From Photobacterium salinisoli (GTDB lineage: Bacteria; Pseudomonadota; Gammaproteobacteria; Enterobacterales; Vibrionaceae): a stretch of DNA of 64,000 nucleotides. Shown here piece by piece: positions 28,780-37,589 of the stretch. The stretch covers positions 186,001 through 250,000 of the forward strand of contig NZ_QZMS01000015.1 in the NCBI RefSeq assembly GCF_003614885.1, given 5' to 3'. The first letter of the stretch is position 1; each line of letters opens with the position of its first letter. The position numbers were made by a program, and so were the translations under genes. The notes under the pieces were generated by a model. It worked only from the letters and a program-made list of their open reading frames with translations. It searched no databases and was not told where the DNA came from.

Positions 28780-30114
28780 ATGCATACTTTTTGTGCGCTG
28801 TTCATGCTGACATTCAGCATGATCGCTGTGCTTGCCACTGCCTCGGCCATGGCAGAGTCTGAGGGGGTATCCTCGGGAGATGGGAAGCGATTGTCGCTTA
28901 ACTTTCAGGATGTCCCGGTGCGCCAGTTGTTACAGGTGATGGCCGATCACCAGCAGCATAACCTGGTGGTTTCCGATGATGTACAGGGCAATATTACCCT
29001 TAACCTCAAAGATGTGCTCTGGTCTCAGGCGCTGGATATTGTGCTGCAGATGAAAGGGCTGGCCTATCAGCGCCACGGCAATATTATGGTGGTGGCGCCA
29101 AGAGCGGCAATGGCTGCTCAGGAGGCGCAGACTTCTCGTTATCCCTTGCAGGGACAGGAACTTAAAACTGAAGTGATTCTGGTCCGTTACGCTAAAGCCA
29201 CGGATTTAGCCGACATGCTGGCGGGTAAACCCGGCCAGTCGGGGTTGCTGACCGAGTATGGCGCACTGCATGTGGATGACAGAACGAACGCCCTTGTTGT
29301 CAAGGAGGTGGCCGACAGCATGGATACCCTGCTTGCTATCATTGACACCTTGGATAAACCGGTCAAGCAGGTGCAGATAGAAGCACGCATTGTCAGCATG
29401 AATGAAAAGGATATCACGGATCTTGGCGTACGTTGGGGGATGTTAGACACCAGTGGCAGCGTGACGCTCGGAGGGTCCATTGAAGGAAACCTGGCGGCTT
29501 TGGGGGCCGATAATCTCGAGCCGGATGTCAGTGATTATCTCAATGTGAACCTCGGCGCTCAGGCTGGCGCCGCCAGAATCGCCTTTCAGGTGGCGAGATG
29601 GGGGGATCAACTGCTGGATCTGGAATTGTCGGCCCTGCAGGCCGAGGAGAAAGCAGAAATCATTTCCAGTCCCCGACTGGTCACGACGAACAAAAAAATG
29701 GCCTATATTGAGCAGGGGACAGAGATTCCCTATCTCGAAGCCTCGTCAAGTGGCGCCGTGTCTGTTTCCTTTAAAAAAGCCGTACTGAGCCTTATGGTAA
29801 CGCCGCAGATCACCCCGGATGATAAACTGGTGCTGGATCTTGAGGTTACGCAGAATAAGCCCGGCGAGACGGTGATGACAGGCACAGGAGAAGCAGTTGC
29901 GATTGATACCCAGCGGATTGGCACCCAGGTACTGGTGGATAATGGCGAGACCATAGTGCTGGGCGGCATTTTCCAGCATCAGTTCAGTCAGGCCGTGCGT
30001 AAAGTGCCCTTGCTGGGGGATATCCCTTTGCTGGGCAGTCTGTTCAGGCAAGAGCTCGAACGTGATACCAGGCGTGAATTATTAATTTTCGTGACCCCGA
30101 AAATCCTCCGATAG
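28780..30114 (+). CDS. pilQ: PilQ/ComE/HofQ-type secretin, short form
   Basis: Outer-membrane secretin ring for type IV pili or DNA uptake. 444 residues from the ATG at 28780 (AGGAAAG upstream), with a signal peptide ending near ASAMA-ES. An N0/STN domain (LNFQDVPVRQLLQVMADHQQHNLVV), one N1 domain (EVILVRYAKATDLADML) and the secretin core (VQIEARIVSMNEKDITDLGVRWG to RRELLIFVTPKIL) follow. It lacks the N-terminal AMIN domains of full-length PilQ and matches Haemophilus ComE and E. coli HofQ in size. An upstream in-frame start at 28543 lies inside pilP and is rejected. Confidence 0.93.
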   Translation: MHTFCALFMLTFSMIAVLATASAMAESEGVSSGDGKRLSLNFQDVPVRQLLQVMADHQQHNLVVSDDVQGNITLNLKDVLWSQALDIVLQMKGLAYQRHGNIMVVAPRAAMAAQEAQTSRYPLQGQELKTEVILVRYAKATDLADMLAGKPGQSGLLTEYGALHVDDRTNALVVKEVADSMDTLLAIIDTLDKPVKQVQIEARIVSMNEKDITDLGVRWGMLDTSGSVTLGGSIEGNLAALGADNLEPDVSDYLNVNLGAQAGAARIAFQVARWGDQLLDLELSALQAEEKAEIISSPRLVTTNKKMAYIEQGTEIPYLEASSSGAVSVSFKKAVLSLMVTPQITPDDKLVLDLEVTQNKPGETVMTGTGEAVAIDTQRIGTQVLVDNGETIVLGGIFQHQFSQAVRKVPLLGDIPLLGSLFRQELERDTRRELLIFVTPKILR

Positions 30115-30248
30115 TGAGGCCAGGCGCAGGCGCAGGGGGTGTTTATTTTGCTGAGATGAGGTGCTTGACTGAGACTGGCTATTGCCAAACAGCAGTGAGT
30201 CCTGAGATAATTTTCGGTCTTATCACGAATGAAATGTGAGGAAGTTGG

Positions 30249-30298
30249 CGCCTCAGGCTTGCAAATCAATAGCCTGTGGGCGGTTTTGTCTATTTTTT
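30249..30298 (+). terminator. Possible terminator of the pil operon
   Basis: An interrupted stem CGCC-T-CAGGCT / AGCCTG-TG-GGCG with an 11-base loop, then GTTTTGTCTATTTTTT. The stem is imperfect, so the call is tentative. The 207-bp gap before aroK contains no other feature than the promoter below. Confidence 0.4.
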
Positions 30299-30313
30299 AA
30301 TCGCGCGTATATT
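30286..30313 (+). promoter_or_regulatory. Possible aroK promoter giving a very short leader
   Basis: TTGTCT (30286-30291), a 16-bp spacer, and TATATT (30308-30313). The aroK ATG is only eight bases beyond the -10 box and has no Shine-Dalgarno sequence, so a transcript from here would be nearly leaderless. Confidence 0.4.
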
Positions 30314-30321
30314 TGCTAAAC

Positions 30322-30840
30322 ATGGCTGAAAAACGAAATATTTTCTTGGTAGGACCAATGGGAGCCGGTAAGAGCACCATTGGCAGACACCTTGCACAGC
30401 AGTTACATATGGAGTTTCTTGACTCAGATACTGTGATCGAAGAGCGTACCGGCGCCGACATCAGCTGGGTCTTCGACGTAGAAGGCGAGGAAGGCTTCCG
30501 TGCCCGTGAAGAAGCGGTCATCGACGATCTTACCCAGGAGCAAGGCATAGTCCTGGCGACCGGGGGAGGCTCGGTGAAAAGCAAAGAGAGCCGAAACCGT
30601 CTGTCAGCTCGTGGTATCGTGGTGTATCTGGAAACCACCATTGAGAAACAGCTGGCACGTACTCAGCGTGACAAGAAGCGCCCTCTGCTGCAAACCGATA
30701 AACCTCGTGAAGTGCTTGAAGCGCTTGCAGAAGAGCGTAATCCATTGTATGAAGAAGTAGCGGATTACACAGTACGTACCGACGACCAGAGTGCTAAGGT
30801 CGTTGCTAATCAAATTATCAAAATGCTGGAAGAGCGTTAA
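30322..30840 (+). CDS. aroK: Shikimate kinase I
   Basis: Phosphorylates shikimate in aromatic amino acid synthesis. 172 residues, [21 protein letters not shown], essentially identical in opening to E. coli AroK; P-loop GPMGAGKST at 11-19, LATGGGSV and the lid [11 protein letters not shown] follow. An upstream TTG at 30313 in frame is not needed. No ribosome-binding site is visible before the ATG. It is followed by aroB after 20 bp, the standard pair. Confidence 0.97.
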   Translation: MAEKRNIFLVGPMGAGKSTIGRHLAQQLHMEFLDSDTVIEERTGADISWVFDVEGEEGFRAREEAVIDDLTQEQGIVLATGGGSVKSKESRNRLSARGIVVYLETTIEKQLARTQRDKKRPLLQTDKPREVLEALAEERNPLYEEVADYTVRTDDQSAKVVANQIIKMLEER

Positions 30841-30860
30841 CGACGGAGAAACAACGAGTC

Positions 30861-31934
30861 ATGGAGCGGATTACAGTCAGTCTGGGTGAGAGAAGTTACG
30901 ATATTTCAATTGGCACCGGATTACTGTCTGATCCGGACTATTTCACCTCTGTGACTGGTCGACGGGTTGTTATCGTCAGTAATGACACTGTCGCCCCTCT
31001 TTATGCCGACACCCTGCAGGCCACGCTCAGTCCACTGGCAAAGGACGTGGCCCTGCTCAACCTCCCTGACGGCGAGCAGTACAAAACCCTCGATACTTTT
31101 AATCAAATCATGACATTTCTGCTGGAAGGCAGTTATGGCCGCGACGTGGTGCTGGTGGCACTGGGTGGTGGCGTGATTGGCGATGTCGTGGGCTTTGCCG
31201 CTGCCTGTTTCCAGCGTGGGGTGGATTTTATTCAGGTTCCGACAACCCTGCTGGCGCAGGTAGACTCATCGGTCGGCGGTAAAACGGCCGTCAATCACCC
31301 TTTGGGTAAAAACATGGTCGGAGCCTTTTATCAGCCACAGGCGGTGATCATTGACACCGACTGTCTGAAAAGCCTGCCTGCCCGCGAGTTTGCAGCCGGG
31401 ATGGCGGAAGTGATCAAATACGGCATTATCGTTGACCAGGATTTCTTCCACTGGCTGGAACAACATCTGGATCAATTGCGTACGCTGGATGCCGGAGCAT
31501 TGAGCAAGGCGATTGCACGTTGCTGCCAGATCAAAGCCGATGTGGTTGCCGCGGACGAGAAAGAGTCAGGTGTACGCGCGCTGCTGAATCTAGGTCACAC
31601 TTTTGGTCATGCGATTGAAGCTGAGATGGGGTATGGTAATTGGCTTCACGGTGAAGCTGTTGCTGCCGGCACGGTACAAGCGGCACAAACGGCTTGTCTG
31701 TTAGGTTTGATGACATCAGCGGAAGCGGAAAAAATCCGTTCATTGCTGGTGCAGGCAGACCTACCGGTTGTTGCACCGGAAACTATGAACTTTGACCATT
31801 ATATCAAGCACATGATGCGGGATAAGAAAGTGTTGTCAGGTAAGCTCAGGCTGGTATTACCGACTGGAATTGGTCGTGCTGAGGTCGTTTCTGATGTACC
31901 CAATGACATCCTGCGTCAGGTGATAGAACCCTGA
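30861..31934 (+). CDS. aroB: 3-dehydroquinate synthase
   Basis: NAD- and metal-dependent cyclisation of DAHP to 3-dehydroquinate. 357 residues. [14 protein letters not shown] and [25 protein letters not shown] are the substrate and NAD sites; E and H residues in [22 protein letters not shown] and [10 protein letters not shown] bind the metal. It lies between aroK and damX, with 14 bp to damX, so aroKB-damX-dam are likely transcribed together. Confidence 0.97.
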   Translation: MERITVSLGERSYDISIGTGLLSDPDYFTSVTGRRVVIVSNDTVAPLYADTLQATLSPLAKDVALLNLPDGEQYKTLDTFNQIMTFLLEGSYGRDVVLVALGGGVIGDVVGFAAACFQRGVDFIQVPTTLLAQVDSSVGGKTAVNHPLGKNMVGAFYQPQAVIIDTDCLKSLPAREFAAGMAEVIKYGIIVDQDFFHWLEQHLDQLRTLDAGALSKAIARCCQIKADVVAADEKESGVRALLNLGHTFGHAIEAEMGYGNWLHGEAVAAGTVQAAQTACLLGLMTSAEAEKIRSLLVQADLPVVAPETMNFDHYIKHMMRDKKVLSGKLRLVLPTGIGRAEVVSDVPNDILRQVIEP

Positions 31935-31948
31935 TGTTGTAATCATAC

Positions 31949-33580
31949 ATGACAATAGCCGCTTCTCTGACGTCACTGGATCTGGACAGCCAGATCCAAT
32001 TGCTTTCCCGGGTACAGTTCCTGACCCGATTCAGCTCCCATTTGATCCAAATCAGCGGCGAACCCGGGGCCGGTAAATCCTGGCTGGCGCAACGTTACCT
32101 TGAGCAATGGGCCGACTCAGACGGTATTACCCATACCCGGCAGGCATTGCTGATGTGTCACCCGGCACAGAATGACAGCCAGCACAGAACCATATTGCTT
32201 AATCAGCTGATTCCGGGCGCCGTGTTTAACGAGAGTGATCCCTTGCACCAGAGTGTCGAGCGTCTGCTGGCCGGAAAACCGGTCGAGTTGCTGCTCGTGA
32301 TCGATGATGCGCATTTGCTCAGTCCGGCACTGATTGGCGAGCTGTGGGCTCTGGTTGTGAAATCACAAGATTCAGCAGACTGGCAGGTGAATGTACTACT
32401 CTTTAGTCAGACTGGTCGGTTAACCAAAGCCTTGCATCAGGTCTCTCATGGTCAGGGACAGACGCCACTGGAGCTGGAAATTCCCTTGTTGCCTGAACAG
32501 GAAGTACAGGCGTTTCTGGAATTGGTTCTGGCCACCCATTCACTCGATGCCAATCAGCGCCGGGCCCTCAAAGCGCAGGCGGCGGAGGTGACACCGACCC
32601 CAGGCGCCTTATCGGCACTCAATCACACGGAGGTGGCGAATATGGCCAATACAAGCTCCAGAGCTTTTTCCCCGGCAGCACTCTTGCTGTTGTTGCTGGT
32701 CATTGCAGCGGCTGGCCTCGTGTTCTGGTACTTTCCCGATCAGACGGCATCATCTCAAGCCGAGACGCAATCATTCAGCCCGGATATGGCGGCAGCAGAT
32801 GAAGTGCTGGCACAATCAGCGGATGGCCTTGTTGTGTCACCGGCTGAGGATGATGAGCGGTCACCTATGACAACGGACAGCGTAGCCATTGACCGCACAG
32901 ACAATAGCGTTAACCAGGTAGCAGAAACAGGGGCGCCGGCCTCTGCCGAGGCTAACGCGGAGATCTTGCCCGAGCCGGTCAAGATTGAAGGATTGACCGT
33001 TGGCCGCAGCAATACCGCAGGTCAGCGTGTAGTCCTGCCTTCGGATGTGGTGGATGCCATGATCACCGAGCAGGAAACCGGTGGCTCAGGCGAGCTGGCC
33101 GTGGCTGCCCAGGACGCTCTCAGTCAGGCGGCTAACCCTCTCGCGGCAGAGGGGGCACAGGCTGGTATACCCGCCGTGGCTTCAGCAGCGGAGCAAGCGC
33201 AAGGTGCCGAACCTGTCAGCACAGCGCCGGCAGACAGAGCACCCACAGCACCTCAGCTGACCGGCTTGCAGGCCGTCATGACCGCAGATAGAGAGACGCT
33301 CAAGTCGGTCAATAGCCGTCATTATGCGTTGCAGCTGGCCGCTATGCATTCGCTGGAGGCTACCCGCAGTTTCCTCAATGAATACGGGATTGAAGATATC
33401 GCTCAGGTATATCAGACGCAGCGGCAGGGAGTGCGCTGGTATATTGTGGTCACAGGTGATTACAGCAGTGTGGCTGCCGCCCGCCGGGCCCAGGCACAGC
33501 TACCGGCGAAAGTGCAATCGGTGCAGCCCTGGGTGAAATCTTATACTCAGATCCACCGTGAAATCGATCGGGTTCAGTAA
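31949..33580 (+). CDS. damX: DamX, SPOR-domain cell division protein
   Basis: Bitopic inner-membrane protein recruited to the septum by its C-terminal peptidoglycan-binding SPOR domain. 543 residues. The cytoplasmic N-terminal half is AAA-like with P-loop GEPGAGKS (37-44) and LLLVIDDAHLL; one membrane helix lies at about 241-264; then a long Ala/Glu/Gln-rich linker; the SPOR domain is at about 455-540 (HYALQLAAMHSLEATRSFL ... RWYIVVTGDYSS). The intact N-terminal ATPase-like part is larger than in E. coli DamX, where it is degenerate or absent. Confidence 0.92.
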   Translation: MTIAASLTSLDLDSQIQLLSRVQFLTRFSSHLIQISGEPGAGKSWLAQRYLEQWADSDGITHTRQALLMCHPAQNDSQHRTILLNQLIPGAVFNESDPLHQSVERLLAGKPVELLLVIDDAHLLSPALIGELWALVVKSQDSADWQVNVLLFSQTGRLTKALHQVSHGQGQTPLELEIPLLPEQEVQAFLELVLATHSLDANQRRALKAQAAEVTPTPGALSALNHTEVANMANTSSRAFSPAALLLLLLVIAAAGLVFWYFPDQTASSQAETQSFSPDMAAADEVLAQSADGLVVSPAEDDERSPMTTDSVAIDRTDNSVNQVAETGAPASAEANAEILPEPVKIEGLTVGRSNTAGQRVVLPSDVVDAMITEQETGGSGELAVAAQDALSQAANPLAAEGAQAGIPAVASAAEQAQGAEPVSTAPADRAPTAPQLTGLQAVMTADRETLKSVNSRHYALQLAAMHSLEATRSFLNEYGIEDIAQVYQTQRQGVRWYIVVTGDYSSVAAARRAQAQLPAKVQSVQPWVKSYTQIHREIDRVQ

Positions 33581-33714
33581 CCGCATGGTGTCCGGTCGGC
33601 AGTAATTCAGTTGTTGGGGGGATAATTGTCCCCAAGCAGTATGGGTCAGGTGAGAAATAGGTTACAATCCGCCACCTTTGAAAAGACAGTCGTTATGGGT
33701 GGTAGGTTAACCAA

Positions 33715-34542
33715 ATGAAAAAGCAGCGTGCCTTTCTGAAATGGGCCGGAGGCAAGTTTTCTCTGGTCGAGGACATCAGACGACATCTGCCACCTGCACG
33801 AAAACTGGTTGAACCTTTTGTCGGTGCGGGCTCTGTGTTTCTAAACACGGACTACGACGACTATCTGCTGGCTGATATCAATCCGGATTTAATCAATCTT
33901 TACAATGTGATTAAGCATGAACCCGAGCGTTATATCGAAGACGCACGGCAGTATTTCACTCCGGAATACAACCAGAAAGGTGCCTATCTGGCTATCCGCG
34001 AAGCGTTTAACCAGACTCAGGATACTTACCTGCGTTCTCTGTATTTTCTCTATATGAACCGCCATGGTTTTAACGGCTTGTGCCGTTACAACAAAAAGGG
34101 TGGCTTTAACGTGCCGTTTGGTTCGTATAAAAAGCCCTATTTCCCGGAAGCAGAAATGTACCACTTTGCAGAAAAGGCCAAAAAAGCGACCTTTATCTGT
34201 GAAGGCTACCACCAGACGTTTTCCCGCGCCCGCAAAGGCAGTGTGATTTATTGCGATCCGCCGTATGCTCCTCTGTCAACCACGGCCAATTTTACGTCCT
34301 ATGCCGGCAATGGTTTCAGCCTGGATGATCAGGCAGCGCTGGCCGATGTGGCAGAAAAAGCCGCAACAGAAAGGCACATTCCGGTGCTGATTTCCAATCA
34401 TGACACCACACTGACCCGCCGCCTGTATCACGGTGCAGAGTTGTCAGTGGTGCGGGTCAAACGCACGATCAGCCGAAATGGCGGTGGCCGCAATAAAGTA
34501 GACGAACTGCTGGCGCTGTTCAGCCCGCCACAAAACGACTGA
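33715..34542 (+). CDS. dam: DNA adenine methylase (GATC)
   Basis: Methylates adenine in GATC for mismatch repair, replication timing and gene regulation. 275 residues. SAM-binding FLKWAGGK (7-14) and VEPFVGAGSVFLNT are followed by catalytic DPPY at 181-184. Sequestration of oriC by SeqA depends on this enzyme, so it is essential in several Vibrio. It follows damX by 134 bp and its last 23 bases overlap the convergent DUF2970 gene. Confidence 0.97.
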   Translation: MKKQRAFLKWAGGKFSLVEDIRRHLPPARKLVEPFVGAGSVFLNTDYDDYLLADINPDLINLYNVIKHEPERYIEDARQYFTPEYNQKGAYLAIREAFNQTQDTYLRSLYFLYMNRHGFNGLCRYNKKGGFNVPFGSYKKPYFPEAEMYHFAEKAKKATFICEGYHQTFSRARKGSVIYCDPPYAPLSTTANFTSYAGNGFSLDDQAALADVAEKAATERHIPVLISNHDTTLTRRLYHGAELSVVRVKRTISRNGGGRNKVDELLALFSPPQND

Positions 34543-34717
34543 TAATCACCAGCATTCCCACAAACAGAAAGATAGCGGCCAGTCCTGCCACAATAAAGGG
34601 CAGGGCACTCGGTTGGCTGAAATCCTGTTGCCGGCTGTGATCTGACTGAACTCCCAACAGAGCAGCGCCCACGCTGCGCCACAGATTGGTTTTCTTTGAC
34701 GCTGGCTTGTGCTTCAT
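34520..34717 (-). CDS. DUF2970 small membrane protein
   Basis: 65 residues from the ATG at 34717, with AGGAG seven bases upstream; a TTG two codons earlier is not favoured. The body NLWRSVGAALLGVQSDHSRQQDF is the DUF2970 signature (aromatic-x-x-V ... FGVQS ... DF), followed by one membrane helix (about 43-62). Function is unknown. Its 3' end overlaps the end of dam on the opposite strand by 23 bp, so the two messages share complementary tails. Confidence 0.8.
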   Translation of the reverse strand: MKHKPASKKTNLWRSVGAALLGVQSDHSRQQDFSQPSALPFIVAGLAAIFLFVGMLVIISRFVAG

Positions 34718-34889
34718 GTGCAACTCCTGTCCTCTGCGCTTCCTTAAGGTTTAGCTTAGCCTGTAAACACAGATAGGATCACGGAACAAATCGGTAAGAC
34801 ATCGGAGTGGATATCGGGTAGAATTTTGCTCATTTACTGCCCCGTATAGGTATACCAAGCGGGAACCCATTCAAGTACAGAGGCTGAAC

Positions 34890-35564
34890 ATGACGGATTT
34901 TCTGATCGCTCCCTCCATTTTGTCTGCCGATTTTGCCCGTTTGGGTGAAGACGTTGAAAAAGTGCTGGCCGCCGGTGCCGATGTTATCCACTTTGATGTA
35001 ATGGATAACCACTACGTCCCTAACCTCACCTTTGGGGCCCCGATCTGTAAAGCGCTGCGTGACTATGGCATTACAGCACCGATTGATGTGCATTTGATGG
35101 TCAAGCCGGTGGATCGCATCATTCCGGATTTTGCCAAGGCCGGCGCGACCATGATTACCATTCACGCCGAAGCGACAGAGCATCTGGACAGAAGCCTGCA
35201 GCTGATCAAAGACCACGGCTGCCAGGCCGGGGTGGTGTTCAACCCGGGTACGCCGCTGCATTATCTCGATCATGTGATGGACAAGCTGGACATGATTTTG
35301 CTGATGTCGGTCAATCCGGGATTCGGCGGTCAGTCTTTCATTCCGCATACACTGGAAAAACTGCGTCAGGTGCGCGAGCGCATTGAGGCCTCTGGCCGTA
35401 CAATCCGGCTGGAAATTGACGGCGGGGTGAAAGTGGACAATATCCGCGAAATTGCTCAGGCCGGTGCCGACATGTTTGTGGCCGGCTCGGCTATTTTTGG
35501 TCAGCCGGATTACAAGGCCGTCATTGACGAGATGCGGGCAGAGCTGGCAAAGGTGAAGCGTTAA
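34890..35564 (+). CDS. rpe: Ribulose-phosphate 3-epimerase
   Basis: Interconverts ribulose-5-P and xylulose-5-P in the pentose phosphate pathway. 224 residues, TIM barrel. [48 protein letters not shown] and EIDGGV hold the catalytic aspartates and metal ligands. Its stop codon shares one base with the gph start, so the two are coupled. Confidence 0.97.
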   Translation: MTDFLIAPSILSADFARLGEDVEKVLAAGADVIHFDVMDNHYVPNLTFGAPICKALRDYGITAPIDVHLMVKPVDRIIPDFAKAGATMITIHAEATEHLDRSLQLIKDHGCQAGVVFNPGTPLHYLDHVMDKLDMILLMSVNPGFGGQSFIPHTLEKLRQVRERIEASGRTIRLEIDGGVKVDNIREIAQAGADMFVAGSAIFGQPDYKAVIDEMRAELAKVKR

Positions 35565-36247
35565 TGAAGATTGAAGGTATTAGATTCATCGCGTTTGATT
35601 TGGACGGCACCTTGCTCGACAGTGTGCCTGACCTCGCCGACGCTGCCGATAAAACCATGCAGGCACTGGGCTTACCCGGCGTAACCGAAGCGCAGACCCA
35701 GACCTGGATAGGTAATGGTGCTGAGACGCTGATTGGCCGTGCCCTGAGTCAGAGCATTGAACTGGACCCGGCGCTGGATCCCGAGCTGCACCAAAAAGCA
35801 CTGGTGATGTTTAACCGTTTTTATCGAGAAGGCGGCCACAAGAAGACAGTGCTGTACCCGGGAGTGACAGAAACGCTGGAAACACTGCATCAGGCAGGGT
35901 TCCCGATGGCGATTGTCACCAACAAACCTTCTCAGTTCGTACCGCACATTCTTGAAGAGTATGGGATCAGCCAGTATTTTACCGATGTGATCGGCGGCGA
36001 TACCTTCCCGAAGAAAAAGCCGGATCCATACGCGCTGCACTGGCTGATGGAAAAACATTGCCTGAGTTGCAGCGAGATGTTGATGGTCGGCGACTCCCGC
36101 AATGATGTTCTGGCGGCTCAGGCAGCCTCATGCTATGTTGTCGGCCTGACTTATGGCTACAACTATGGCCTGCCGATCAGCGACAGCCACCCTGACCGGG
36201 TGCTGGATCAGTTCAGCCAGTTGCTGGATGTTGTAGCTATCGCATAA
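35564..36247 (+). CDS. gph: Phosphoglycolate phosphatase
   Basis: HAD-family hydrolase that removes 2-phosphoglycolate formed from DNA 3'-end repair. 227 residues. Motif I is FDLDGTLLDS with nucleophile D12; motif II is IVTNKP; motif III and IV are KKKPDPYALH and MVGDSRNDVLAAQAA. It is coupled to rpe and lies upstream of trpS in the classical dam-rpe-gph-trpS order. Confidence 0.95.
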   Translation: MKIEGIRFIAFDLDGTLLDSVPDLADAADKTMQALGLPGVTEAQTQTWIGNGAETLIGRALSQSIELDPALDPELHQKALVMFNRFYREGGHKKTVLYPGVTETLETLHQAGFPMAIVTNKPSQFVPHILEEYGISQYFTDVIGGDTFPKKKPDPYALHWLMEKHCLSCSEMLMVGDSRNDVLAAQAASCYVVGLTYGYNYGLPISDSHPDRVLDQFSQLLDVVAIA

Positions 36248-36350
36248 TCGCAGAGTTGCTCCGACCGGTTCAGGTTCAGCCGGTCATTTATTGTTTTCAG
36301 GCGGCATAGGTGTCGCCGGATATGTTTAGGAAAAACAGGAATATCCCATC

Positions 36351-37355
36351 ATGAGTAAACCCATTGTATTTAGTGGCGTACAGCCTTCCGGTGAGTTAAG
36401 TATTGGTAACTACATGGGTGCGCTGCGTCAGTGGGAACAAATGCAGGATGAGTACAACTGCCACTACTGTGTGGTGGACCTGCATGCCATCACGGTCCGT
36501 CAGGATCCGGCCGCGCTGCGTGAAGCCACGCTGGATGCGCTGGCGCTGTGTCTGGCGGTGGGCGTCAGCCCGGAAAAGAGCACCCTGTTTGTACAGTCTC
36601 ATGCCCCTGAGCATGCACAGCTCGCCTGGGTGCTGAACTGCTACACCCAGATGGGTGAGCTGAACCGTATGACGCAGTTTAAAGACAAGTCGCAGCGTCA
36701 TTCGGAAAACATCAATGCCGGCCTGTTTTCTTATCCTGTGCTGATGGCGGCAGATATCCTGCTGTACGGCGCGCATCAGGTGCCTGTGGGCAATGACCAG
36801 AAGCAGCACCTGGAGCTGGCCCGTGATATCGCGATTCGCTTCAACAACCTGTATGGCGATACCTTTGTGGTGCCAGAACCTTACATCCCGCCTGTTGGTG
36901 CGCGCGTCATGAGCCTGCAGGATCCGCTCAAGAAGATGTCCAAGTCAGACGACAACCGCAACAATGTGATTGGTCTGCTGGAAGATCCGAAAGCGATCAC
37001 CAAGAAGATCAAGCGCGCGGTGACCGATTCTGAAGAACCGCCACGTGTGGTGTTTGATATCGAGAACAAGCCAGGGGTGTCGAACCTGATGGGTATCATG
37101 TCGGGTGTGACAGGCAAGAGCCTGGCCGACATTGAAGCCGAGTACAGCGATAAGATGTATGGCCATCTGAAGAAAGATACTGCTGAAGCGGTCGTGGCGA
37201 TGCTGGAGCCGCTACAGGCGCGTTATCACGCATACCGTGAAGATCGCGCTTTCCTGGATCAGGTAATGAAAACCGGTGCCGAAAAAGCCTCTGCACGGGC
37301 CGCCGAGGTGCTGAAGAAGGTCTACCAGGCTGTGGGCTTTGTTGCCCGCCCTTAA
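36351..37355 (+). CDS. trpS: Tryptophanyl-tRNA synthetase
   Basis: Class I aminoacyl-tRNA synthetase, 334 residues. The HIGH-like motif is SIGN at 17-20 ([15 protein letters not shown]) and the KMSKS loop is at about 195-199. QFKDKSQRH and [15 protein letters not shown] are typical. It starts 103 bp after gph and is followed by a strong terminator that ends the aroK-trpS gene string. Confidence 0.97.
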   Translation: MSKPIVFSGVQPSGELSIGNYMGALRQWEQMQDEYNCHYCVVDLHAITVRQDPAALREATLDALALCLAVGVSPEKSTLFVQSHAPEHAQLAWVLNCYTQMGELNRMTQFKDKSQRHSENINAGLFSYPVLMAADILLYGAHQVPVGNDQKQHLELARDIAIRFNNLYGDTFVVPEPYIPPVGARVMSLQDPLKKMSKSDDNRNNVIGLLEDPKAITKKIKRAVTDSEEPPRVVFDIENKPGVSNLMGIMSGVTGKSLADIEAEYSDKMYGHLKKDTAEAVVAMLEPLQARYHAYREDRAFLDQVMKTGAEKASARAAEVLKKVYQAVGFVARP

Positions 37356-37383
37356 TCGTAAATCTCATTAAGCGTACAAATGT

Positions 37384-37413
37384 AAGCAGAAGGCAGCACC
37401 TTCTGCTTTTTTT
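37384..37413 (+). terminator. Intrinsic terminator of trpS
   Basis: AAGCAGAAGG - CAGCA - CCTTCTGCTT followed by a run of seven T in total. Confidence 0.9.
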
Positions 37414-37497
37414 GTATCCGTTTGACGCAAATTCCTTCTTCTCATTTTTAGAGTAAGATCACTAAAATGATGTCATAAGATGCATATGTGTGGTGTT

Positions 37498-37541
37498 TGT
37501 TAATGCTGTCACATTTATGAGATGTATAAGTGTTAAATAAT
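37498..37541 (+). promoter_or_regulatory. CRP-like site and promoter of the xds nuclease gene
   Basis: TGTTA-N6-TCACA (37498-37513) has one mismatch to the CRP half-sites. AATAAT (37536-37541), one mismatch to the -10 consensus, puts the start near 37548, so the CRP site would be centred about 42 bp upstream, the class II position. This suggests cAMP-CRP activation. Confidence 0.5.
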
Positions 37542-37589
37542 GCATTCCTTTTTAGATATAGCTCTCAATAAATGTAAAGGATTGCAGAC

